From NCBI GenBank assembly GCA_900546645.1, contig URDR01000043.1, positions 1 through 23,502 of the forward strand: a stretch of DNA of 23,502 nt, given 5' to 3'. The DNA comes from an uncultured Bacteroides sp. (GTDB lineage Bacteria; Bacteroidota; Bacteroidia; Bacteroidales; Bacteroidaceae). The notes beneath the pieces are model-generated. The model ran no database searches. It was given only the letters and a program-made list of their open reading frames with translations, and was not told the DNA's origin. Made by a program: the position numbers and the translations under genes. Positions 7,837 through 14,565 of this stretch are shown one piece after another (within the stretch, counting starts at the first letter, position 1; each line of letters starts with the position of its first letter).

Positions 7837-8632
7837 ACCACTCCTTGCAATCCTTGATGCAGGGAATAAACTTCTCCCAGAACTTGATTCGGCTTTTGTG
7901 ATTAAATCCGTGGCAGCCCATAGGCAGCTGGTTGTGATTTAACTGATAGCATACGCGCGGTTTGAGGTCGAAAGCAAACTGTAAGGCACTTTCTACACAG
8001 GAATAGTGAAAATCCTGAGGAATCAATGCCCAGAAAATATCTTCATTGTGCATGGAATCAGGTTGGCTGTTGAAATAGGTAATTTCCTTGGCATACCGTT
8101 CGCAGGCTTGGCTAAATGCAGCAACTTTGCGTAAGCATAATCCTCCGTTTCCTATTTTTCCATACATCTGCAGACGTGAAATGCCGTGAGAAGGAGTACA
8201 CAGCATTTTTTTAAGCTGAAGGAACTGTTTGAAAGGGAAATGATTGTAGCGTGGGCGTATCGGCCAGGGAGCCGCAACGAGATCATAGCCTTGTTGGCAC
8301 CATTCGTTCAGTGCATCGTGGAAAATCCAGGCATCGGTATGGCAAATCAAGATATATTCAGTGTCGGAGAATAAGTCATAAAAAGCCTTCGACATCATCA
8401 TCTCATTATATCCGGCTATGCCCCTGTGCGTGCCGAGCCAGTCGGCAGATACACTCATTGTCTCGGCTTGTGGATATAAATCAGTATAGGTATCAATAGC
8501 CAATCCTTCAGGCTTTAAAAAGACAATGGGGTGTTTGCCCAGTACGTTCATTGTTTGCTTCAGTGCTGCGCTTTCCCAGTCTTTTAAGTTTGCTTTATAG
8601 AAAGGGATGACTACTTTTACAAGGGTTTTCAT
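7835..8632 (-). CDS. DUF5672 family protein, glycosyltransferase-like
   Basis: Protein of 265 residues resembling the DUF5672 family, found in polysaccharide clusters and probably a GT-A-like glycosyltransferase. It starts with a beta strand, VKVVIPFYK (6-13 region), carries HRGIAGYNEMM (69-79) and HTDAWIF (98-104), where Asp100 sits where a DxD-type metal ligand would be, then a conserved GNGGLCLR and HNEDIFW. These last two match the acceptor-side signatures of this family. No membrane segment or signal is seen, so it is cytoplasmic. Its ATG overlaps the end of the GT8 gene by 4 bases (8629-8632), so the two are translationally coupled and probably act on the same glycan. The glycosyltransferase role is inferred from family and context. 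Confidence 0.82.
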   Translation of the reverse strand: MKTLVKVVIPFYKANLKDWESAALKQTMNVLGKHPIVFLKPEGLAIDTYTDLYPQAETMSVSADWLGTHRGIAGYNEMMMSKAFYDLFSDTEYILICHTDAWIFHDALNEWCQQGYDLVAAPWPIRPRYNHFPFKQFLQLKKMLCTPSHGISRLQMYGKIGNGGLCLRKVAAFSQACERYAKEITYFNSQPDSMHNEDIFWALIPQDFHYSCVESALQFAFDLKPRVCYQLNHNQLPMGCHGFNHKSRIKFWEKFIPCIKDCKEW

Positions 8633-9564
8633 GTAGGTCTATCTATTTCTTTTAGGTTTATATATTTAGGCTTTCGCATTCCTACATAAAACGGGAACAG
8701 GCGGAAGAAGCGCTTGATGCGGTTCATCGGATGATGAAGCGCGCGTTCATTGGCCCATGGCGTCAGGTCGAGGTAGCGGAAATAGGCTTCCCGCAGCGGG
8801 TGCTGGCTGTCATAATCCCATGGCTTACGGTTGGTATAGTGTAAAATAACCGGATGAAGCAGCGTGTCGGTGAATTTCTTTTTCCATGCCTCATTTATCT
8901 GTTTAGGGCGGCGGTAAAAGGCATCCTGCACATTCCATTTCAGGTCAACCAGCACTTTGTGCTGATGGAGAATGCTGTTCAGTAAATCCTGATCGTTAAA
9001 CAAAATTCGTTCGGGGTATTTGTGGAAATAATCAATGCAGGCATGAGATACGTCCTGCTTACGCCAGTAATCCAGATTAATCAGCAAGACTCCGGCATTG
9101 AAATAAGAATCTTCCATGGGGTATTTCAAAATTTCGTAGCGTTGAGGCTCTCGGCACCCCATGTCTTCTACTGCTGCTACTCCCACCTCATTGAGCGGTG
9201 TATTCCAGAAGGGACGGATATCTCCTACCACAACGATATCGCAGTCTAAGTAAAGCACCCGGTCAATGTCTTGCGGCAACAAATCCGACAAGATGCACCG
9301 GTAGTAAGTAGCCATCGAAATACGCTTGCTGAATTTGCGTATGGTAAATCCTTCTAATAAGGACATATCCGGCTCATAGAAACAAATCTGGTTCTGATAG
9401 CGGGCGGCAAGTTGGTTAAGCGTCTTTTTATCGTTTTCAGATAAGTCTCGTGCGATGATATGTGCGGTAAATCTTTCTTCTTTGTTGTTCTCAAAAAGTG
9501 AAACAAGCGTTACGGCGCAGTGGCGGACGTAATTGCTGTCAATGTTGCAGGCAATATGTATCAT
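8629..9564 (-). CDS. Glycosyltransferase family 8 (LgtC-like)
   Basis: Retaining glycosyltransferase of family 8, 311 residues, of the type that adds galactose or glucose to LPS core. It opens with MIHIACNIDSNYV and carries YYRCILSDLLP, the metal-binding DCD at 107-109 (YLDCDIVV), the NAGVLLINLDYW segment and a C-terminal HYTNRKPW resembling the H-x-x-G-x-x-KPW metal/UDP site. In that last motif the usual Gly is replaced by Asn, a mild departure. The sugar-nucleotide donor cannot be read from the sequence. It is first in a two-gene minus-strand operon with the DUF5672 gene and divergent from the GT90 operon. Confidence 0.92.
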   Translation of the reverse strand: MIHIACNIDSNYVRHCAVTLVSLFENNKEERFTAHIIARDLSENDKKTLNQLAARYQNQICFYEPDMSLLEGFTIRKFSKRISMATYYRCILSDLLPQDIDRVLYLDCDIVVVGDIRPFWNTPLNEVGVAAVEDMGCREPQRYEILKYPMEDSYFNAGVLLINLDYWRKQDVSHACIDYFHKYPERILFNDQDLLNSILHQHKVLVDLKWNVQDAFYRRPKQINEAWKKKFTDTLLHPVILHYTNRKPWDYDSQHPLREAYFRYLDLTPWANERALHHPMNRIKRFFRLFPFYVGMRKPKYINLKEIDRPT

Positions 9565-9597
9565 GCTTCAGTGGAGGATTTAAGAATTCTATTTCTG

Positions 9598-9605
9598 CAA
9601 AGATA
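9598..9605 (-). promoter_or_regulatory. Bacteroidetes -7 element (TATCTTTG) for the GT8 operon
   Basis: Minus-strand TATCTTTG lies 33 bases before the GT8 start. A second, near-consensus TATCTTTA sits immediately upstream of it. The oppositely oriented GT90 element is only 23 bases away. Confidence 0.6.
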
Positions 9606-9628
9606 TAAAGATATTGGTATAAAAGACT

Positions 9629-9636
9629 TATCTTTG
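9629..9636 (+). promoter_or_regulatory. Bacteroidetes -7 element (TATCTTTG) for the GT90 operon
   Basis: TATCTTTG matches TAnnTTTG exactly, 38 bases before the ATG at 9675. No convincing TTTG -33 box was found at the expected distance. Confidence 0.6.
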
Positions 9637-9674
9637 CTTGAAACATTGCTTTTTAACTGAAAACTTGCTTGTTG

Positions 9675-10685
9675 ATGGGTGATCATATTTTTTATAAGAT
9701 GCGGAGCGGGAAACCGATTAAGTTTCTTGATTTCCTGAAAAATTTTGCCGGTTTGCTCATACCGGATGCATATTATCGTTCTCGGCTGAAACAAAAGTTG
9801 GCAAAGGCGCGTAAACGTCTTGACTATGCATATATGCAGCAGCGGGTAGATTACTACATGCGTATTACTTCGCCGTGGAAGATGGCAGAGGAAGATAAAC
9901 TGACGCGTGATCGGAGCTGGATTCATTATACGGGAGCGATTGGAGCTTATCGTAGAAAGATGTTTCATACGGCGTATTATTTTGACCAGCATGATGTAAC
10001 ACGTTGGTTTCCGCCTCGGTTGAGGTGGAACTTCTGTCCGGGTGACGTATATTTTACTCCGGAAGTTCCGACTGTGGTGAAAAGTCGTCTGCTTGCTTCG
10101 GATAATCAGAACTCAGTGGTGCTGAAATTGGATAAGTTACGTCACTTCATGTATGTACATGATACGAAGCCGTTCCGTGAAAAGAAAGACTGCGTCATTT
10201 TTCGTGGAAAGATTCGTCAAAGCCGCTTGCGTACGTTGTTTCTGGAAAAGTTTTTCGGCAATCCGTTATGCGACTGTGGGGTTGTTGGGCGGAATGAAGG
10301 CTGTCCGGAGGAATGGATGGCACCGAAAAAGACCATTCGTGAGCACTTGGACTATAAATTTATCATTGCACTGGAAGGAAATGATGTGGCATCTAACTTG
10401 AAATGGGTAATGTCGTCTAATTCATTGGCTGTCATGACACGCCCCACTTGTGAAACTTGGTTTATGGAAGGAACGTTGAAGCCTGATTATCATTATGTGG
10501 AAGTGAAAGATGATTTTTCTGATTTTGAGGAGAAACTTCATTATTATATCCATCATCCGGAGGAGGCTGAGGAGATAATTCGACATGCGCATGAGTATGT
10601 TTCACAGTTCCGGAATGAGGAGCGTGAGGAGTTGCTTCAACTGATGGTGATGGAGCGTTATTTTAAGACTAGCGGACAATTCTAA
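9675..10685 (+). CDS. Glycosyltransferase family 90 (LpsA/CAP10-like)
   Basis: Glycosyltransferase of family 90, 336 residues, the group that includes bacterial lipopolysaccharide LpsA proteins and eukaryotic CAP10/Rumi. Diagnostic blocks are KDCVIFRGKIRQSR (about 172-185), then the core block YKFIIALEGNDVASNL followed by KWVMSSNSL, and the C-terminal half containing PTCETWFMEG and HYVEVKDDF. In this family the second block forms the sugar-nucleotide site. ATG 9675 is preferred over two in-frame TTG codons just upstream. There is no signal peptide; the protein is basic near the N terminus and probably peripheral to the inner membrane. It leads an operon with MBOAT and SGNH genes (22 and 12 base gaps), so the glycan it helps build may be the one that is O-acylated. 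Confidence 0.9.
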   Translation: MGDHIFYKMRSGKPIKFLDFLKNFAGLLIPDAYYRSRLKQKLAKARKRLDYAYMQQRVDYYMRITSPWKMAEEDKLTRDRSWIHYTGAIGAYRRKMFHTAYYFDQHDVTRWFPPRLRWNFCPGDVYFTPEVPTVVKSRLLASDNQNSVVLKLDKLRHFMYVHDTKPFREKKDCVIFRGKIRQSRLRTLFLEKFFGNPLCDCGVVGRNEGCPEEWMAPKKTIREHLDYKFIIALEGNDVASNLKWVMSSNSLAVMTRPTCETWFMEGTLKPDYHYVEVKDDFSDFEEKLHYYIHHPEEAEEIIRHAHEYVSQFRNEEREELLQLMVMERYFKTSGQF

Positions 10686-10707
10686 AACCTAACTTAATAA
10701 AAAAACA

Positions 10708-12147
10708 ATGCTGTTTAATTCGTTTGAGTTCTTGCTGTATTTGCCCATTGTGTTTCTGCTTTACTGGTTTGTCTTTAAGCCCTTGCGCTGGCAAAACTTG
10801 TTTGTGGTGATAGCAAGTTATGTTTTTTATGGCTGGTGGGATTGGCGTTTTCTTTTGTTGATTGCGCTGACCACGTTTTGCAGTTTTTTGAGTGGAATTT
10901 GTCTGGAACGCTATGAAGGCAACCGCAAAAGGCAGAAATGGATAAGTACCGGTAATATTATACTGAATCTGGGTATTCTTTGCACCTTTAAGTATTTTAA
11001 TTTCTTCGGTGAAAATCTGTCGGTGCTGATGCGTGCTTTCGGTTGGGAGATTGATTGGGTGACTCTTGATATTTTGCTTCCGGTGGGAATCAGTTTTTAT
11101 ACTTTCCAGGCGTTGAGTTATACGATAGATGTGTATCAGCATAAGATGAAGCCCACTCATGATGTCGTGGCTTTCTTTGCTTTTATCAGCTTTTTCCCGC
11201 AACTGGTGGCAGGACCGATTGAACGGGCTACGAATCTGCTTCCTCAGTTTCTGAAAGAACGAAGTTTTTCGTACGAAAAAGCGGTGGACGGAATGCGGCA
11301 AATCTTGTGGGGACTGTTTAAGAAAATGGTCGTGGCAGATAATTGTGCGGTTGCGGTGAATGAGATTTTTGCCGATTATCAGGTGTTGGAGGGTTCTCAT
11401 TTATTGTTGGGGGCAGTTTTCTTTACATTCCAGATTTATGGCGACTTTTCCGGTTATTCCGACATAGCAATCGGTACGGCCCGTTTATTTGGAGTCAACT
11501 TGATGCGCAACTTTAACTATCCTTATTTCTCACGCGATATTGCTGAGTTCTGGCGTCGCTGGCACATTTCGCTGACCACTTGGTTTCGTGATTACATCTA
11601 TTTCCCTTTGGGAGGAAGCCGTTGTGCGAAGTGGAAGGTAATGCGTAATACCTTGATTATTTTCTTAGTCAGTGGCTTCTGGCACGGGGCAAACTGGACG
11701 TTTATCTGTTGGGGAGCTTATCATGCGTTTCTATTTTTTCCCTTATTGCTTTTAGGGCAGAACCGGAAATATACAGATGGGGTGGCAAAGGGAAGACTAT
11801 TTCCTTCGTGGAAAGAGGCAGTGCAGATGGTGGTTACTTTTTTCCTTGCGGTAATAGGTTGGATTATTTTCCGGGCAGAAACGATTCATCAGGCTTGGGA
11901 TTATATGGTATGTATGGTTACTAAATTCCATTTTACGATGCCGGCTCATGGAAAAGACCCGTTGATTTACATCGGTATCTTGCTAGTTATTGAATGGCTG
12001 CAGCGAGAGAAACAGTTCGGTCTACAGTTAGAAGAAAAAGGAATCTTCCGCTATCGTGCTGTGCGTTGGGCTATTTACTATATCGTATTTATCACAACCT
12101 TCCTTCTGGCCGGTCAGCAGGAGGAGTTTATTTATTTCCAATTCTAA
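10708..12147 (+). CDS. MBOAT family O-acyltransferase (AlgI/DltB-like)
   Basis: Polytopic inner-membrane O-acyltransferase, 479 residues, with about 10 or more hydrophobic segments. The family signatures are LLPVGISFYTFQ, the FFPQLVAGPIER block, EFWRRWHISLTTWFRDY and SGFWHGANW, where His326 is the expected catalytic histidine. The family moves an acyl group, commonly acetyl, across the membrane or onto a sugar or polymer. AlgI acts on alginate and DltB on teichoic acid D-alanylation. The gene starts 22 bases after the GT90 gene and ends 12 bases before an SGNH-like gene. This MBOAT plus SGNH pairing is known from alginate O-acetylation (AlgI with AlgJ/AlgX) and from DltB/DltD. The acceptor here is probably the surface glycan made by the neighbouring glycosyltransferases. 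Confidence 0.93.
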   Translation: MLFNSFEFLLYLPIVFLLYWFVFKPLRWQNLFVVIASYVFYGWWDWRFLLLIALTTFCSFLSGICLERYEGNRKRQKWISTGNIILNLGILCTFKYFNFFGENLSVLMRAFGWEIDWVTLDILLPVGISFYTFQALSYTIDVYQHKMKPTHDVVAFFAFISFFPQLVAGPIERATNLLPQFLKERSFSYEKAVDGMRQILWGLFKKMVVADNCAVAVNEIFADYQVLEGSHLLLGAVFFTFQIYGDFSGYSDIAIGTARLFGVNLMRNFNYPYFSRDIAEFWRRWHISLTTWFRDYIYFPLGGSRCAKWKVMRNTLIIFLVSGFWHGANWTFICWGAYHAFLFFPLLLLGQNRKYTDGVAKGRLFPSWKEAVQMVVTFFLAVIGWIIFRAETIHQAWDYMVCMVTKFHFTMPAHGKDPLIYIGILLVIEWLQREKQFGLQLEEKGIFRYRAVRWAIYYIVFITTFLLAGQQEEFIYFQF

Positions 12148-12159
12148 GAAGAGAATGTC

Positions 12160-13074
12160 ATGAAGAAATTTCTTATCTATGTAGGCATTTTTTCCTTGTC
12201 GCTGATTTTGCTGGCGGGAGGAATAGAGTATATGTTAAGGCAGGTACCGAATCCTTTTTCTTTTAAAAGAGGAATATTGGAACAGAAAGGGCAACAGATG
12301 AGTACGCTTATCATAGGAAACTCTATTGTTGATTATGGTATAAATCCACAATTTTTAGGAGATAGCACATATAATGTAGCTTTATCAGGGCAGTGGTTTC
12401 GTTTTAATAAAGCAATGTTGGAGCGATATATAGGGAGTATGCCTCATTTGGAACACGTACTTTGGGGAATAGCGTCCTATGCTTTGTGGATGGATGATGT
12501 GGATGACGTAGACATTGTGTATCATAAATTGTATATGGATATACATCGTAAGGATGATATGCTCCCTGTTTCTGAATTTATAACTCTTCGTGGATATGCT
12601 TTACGGAAATGGTCTAAATTTTATATGGCTCATGGAGTGACAGTACATTGCGACTCGTTGGGTTTCGATAATAGCTATCGCTTAGAGAAAAGGGGATCTA
12701 CTTGGTTTGATGATATTCCGGGATTAGTGAGACATCAATGTTCGTGGTATGATAAAGATATAAACGGTGAGTTATATCGTGCGAATATTCAGCGTATGCA
12801 TGAAGTGGCAAAGTTATGTCATGACCGGGGTATCCGCCTTTATTTGGTTTTGCCGCCTGTTCATCCTACATATTATAAGCTGGCAGATAAGAAACAGTTG
12901 GAGCTTATCTACAAGGCGGTAGAAGAGGTAGCTGCCCGCTGGGATAACGTAAGTTATCACGATTATTTGAGTGATACACGATTTACGGATGATGATTTCT
13001 ACGACGGAAATCATTTGAGTTCGGATAGAGGAGCAGAAAAGTTTACTAAAATAATAAAGGAAGACTTGTTTTAG
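12160..13074 (+). CDS. Membrane-anchored SGNH-like protein, partner of the MBOAT
   Basis: Protein of 304 residues with an N-terminal membrane anchor (about 4-24) and a periplasmic domain. Its start resembles SGNH block I: TLIIGNSIVDYGINP with Gly53-Asn54-Ser55, Ser55 being the candidate nucleophile. Its end has the block V pattern Asp282-Gly-Asn-His285, the candidate catalytic Asp/His. These match the layout of SGNH hydrolase-fold acyltransferases such as DltD and AlgJ, though overall similarity is low by eye. Placement 12 bases after the MBOAT gene supports a two-component O-acylation relay: the MBOAT exports the acyl group and this protein passes it to the glycan. That role is inferred. It is more AT-rich than the MBOAT gene. 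Its stop codon lies in the loop of the downstream terminator. Confidence 0.75.
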   Translation: MKKFLIYVGIFSLSLILLAGGIEYMLRQVPNPFSFKRGILEQKGQQMSTLIIGNSIVDYGINPQFLGDSTYNVALSGQWFRFNKAMLERYIGSMPHLEHVLWGIASYALWMDDVDDVDIVYHKLYMDIHRKDDMLPVSEFITLRGYALRKWSKFYMAHGVTVHCDSLGFDNSYRLEKRGSTWFDDIPGLVRHQCSWYDKDINGELYRANIQRMHEVAKLCHDRGIRLYLVLPPVHPTYYKLADKKQLELIYKAVEEVAARWDNVSYHDYLSDTRFTDDDFYDGNHLSSDRGAEKFTKIIKEDLF

Positions 13075-13097
13075 GCAGGTCTTCCTTTAATAATTTT
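13055..13097. terminator. Hairpin terminator overlapping the SGNH stop codon
   Basis: TAAAGGAAGAC (13055-13065) pairs with GTCTTCCTTTA (13079-13089), 11 bp, followed by ATAATTTTT. The SGNH stop codon (13072-13074) lies in the 13-base loop. A/T flanks on both sides let it also serve the convergent phosphoesterase gene. Confidence 0.75.
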
Positions 13098-14458
13098 TAG
13101 TTGATTCCTTTTCGCTCTTTATAAGCGTTAATCAACTCTTGATATTTCTGGTCGTTTTTATCATGGGGATTCGGCTTGAAGTATAGGTTTTCCGGGATAT
13201 GTTTACCGTTATCCGTCAGGGTAGTACCGTTTTCATTTTTGACAATATCGAGTGCATCATACAGTTCTCCGGTCAGTGCGTCATAGGCATTCATGGTCAG
13301 TGTATCACCATGTACCCGGATCTGTTGATAATACTTTCCTGCAATACCAAACTTATCAAATCTTTCTCCGAAGTAAATGCGATATGTCTTCGGAGAGCAA
13401 TGACTTACCGTGTAGAGAGGAGTAGTGGGTATTCCCGTTTGGGTATGGTTGGTCATGCGTCCGTAAGCATGTTCATGTCCTTGCAATACCATGTCAACAC
13501 CAAATTCTTCTATGACTGAGCCGAACAGAGTCCGCTGAATGAGGTTATTATACTTTCCTTTGATGGAATGAATAGGATGGTGAAGTACGACTATTTTCCA
13601 TCGTGCCTGACTCTTTTCCAATTGTTCTTTTAACCATTGCCGCTGCGTCCACAAATAGAAAAATTCCCGGTTGCTGTCCAGACAGAACAGCTGCATGTCG
13701 TTATACTTTAAAGTATAGACTTGATTTTCCCCAATCATCGAATCAAGGAAATAAGAAAAAATCAATGAAAATCTGCGTTCAAGTTTGCGGATAGGATATT
13801 TCAGATAGTCATGATTCCCCGTTACGGTAAGAATGGGATAATATTGTCCGATGGAATCCAGTCCCCTGAACGTTTCTTCCCAATAGGCATCAATAGGGCG
13901 TTCAGTCAGGTCACCTCCGAAGACGAGGAACTCGGTTTCCGGATGCTTCTGTAATGCTTTTTTCAGAAAGCTATTTGATTTTCCGTTGATACTGTCTTGT
14001 ACGTCGCCTACGAAAAGGAAGGAATAATCATTTCGTGTGACTTGGTTTTGGGTCTTAAAGTTGTACCAAGGGGAGTATTTTCCACCGCTGCACACACGGT
14101 AAGCATAAGAGCGATCGGGAAGAAGGGAACGTAACCGGGCTACGTAATAGGCCGCTTTTCCGTTTCGGGAGCGGAATGTCTCTCCTTGTGCCTGAATCTG
14201 CAAGGTATCTTCTGCTTGGCTATCGACTAACTCCACAAAGGAAGGAAGAACAACCGAGTCGCACTCCCAGCTGATATTGCGTGACAGTTCATCTTCGGTT
14301 CCGAATGTAAGAAGTACTCTTCCCGGCGAGGAGAGTGAGGTATAAGATGGTTCGGGGGGATTTCTAAACCATGCATTCCATCGTGAATTTATCCAGAATC
14401 CTAATGCAAGTAGGATGACTGCAGTGATGCTTAGCTTGATAAGGGTTTTCTTTTTCAT
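13097..14458 (-). CDS. Membrane-anchored calcineurin-like metallophosphoesterase (purple acid phosphatase type)
   Basis: Metallophosphoesterase of 453 residues with an N-terminal membrane anchor or signal (about 5-22), then a fibronectin-like or purple-acid-phosphatase N-terminal domain (about 35-135, ending YSPWYNFKT), and a catalytic domain. Dimetal-site motifs are GDVQD (151-155), GGDLTE (181-186), GNHDY (214-218), LHHP (292-295) and GHEH (327-330), so the enzyme should be active. The N terminus places it in the periplasm. Start ATG 14458 is chosen over an in-frame ATG at 14515, because a TATCTTTG promoter element (14487-14494) lies between them and the anchor follows the chosen start directly. 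It diverges from an LTA-synthase-type gene; a shared role in phosphate decoration of the envelope is possible but unproven. Confidence 0.88.
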   Translation of the reverse strand: MKKKTLIKLSITAVILLALGFWINSRWNAWFRNPPEPSYTSLSSPGRVLLTFGTEDELSRNISWECDSVVLPSFVELVDSQAEDTLQIQAQGETFRSRNGKAAYYVARLRSLLPDRSYAYRVCSGGKYSPWYNFKTQNQVTRNDYSFLFVGDVQDSINGKSNSFLKKALQKHPETEFLVFGGDLTERPIDAYWEETFRGLDSIGQYYPILTVTGNHDYLKYPIRKLERRFSLIFSYFLDSMIGENQVYTLKYNDMQLFCLDSNREFFYLWTQRQWLKEQLEKSQARWKIVVLHHPIHSIKGKYNNLIQRTLFGSVIEEFGVDMVLQGHEHAYGRMTNHTQTGIPTTPLYTVSHCSPKTYRIYFGERFDKFGIAGKYYQQIRVHGDTLTMNAYDALTGELYDALDIVKNENGTTLTDNGKHIPENLYFKPNPHDKNDQKYQELINAYKERKGIN

Positions 14459-14486
14459 CTTGTTGAATAGATTGGTCTTTGTGGGG

Positions 14487-14494
14487 CAAAGATA
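14487..14494 (-). promoter_or_regulatory. Bacteroidetes -7 element (TATCTTTG) for the metallophosphoesterase
   Basis: Minus-strand TATCTTTG lies 28 bases before the preferred ATG. It decides the start: the longer reading frame would begin upstream of the promoter. Confidence 0.6.
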
Positions 14495-14535
14495 TAAATT
14501 AGAACTGTATATCACAGGGTTTGGGAAAATATAAC

Positions 14536-14543
14536 TAACTTTA
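14536..14543 (+). promoter_or_regulatory. Possible -7 element (TAACTTTA) for the LTA-synthase-type gene
   Basis: TAACTTTA differs from TAnnTTTG at the last base and lies 22 bases before the ATG. A TTTG at 14520-14523 is only 12 bases upstream, shorter than the usual spacing, so this is tentative. Confidence 0.35.
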
Positions 14544-14565
14544 CAGCCTCAAAAAATAAGAAGTC

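Noticed and set aside
7742..7942. Plus-strand frame of 66 codons across the 7749-7836 repeat
   Set aside because: It overlaps the DUF5672 gene antisense and a terminator hairpin, and has no ribosome site.
14459..14515. Upstream ATG for the metallophosphoesterase
   Set aside because: It would place the promoter element inside the coding region and add residues ahead of a typical basic start and membrane anchor.
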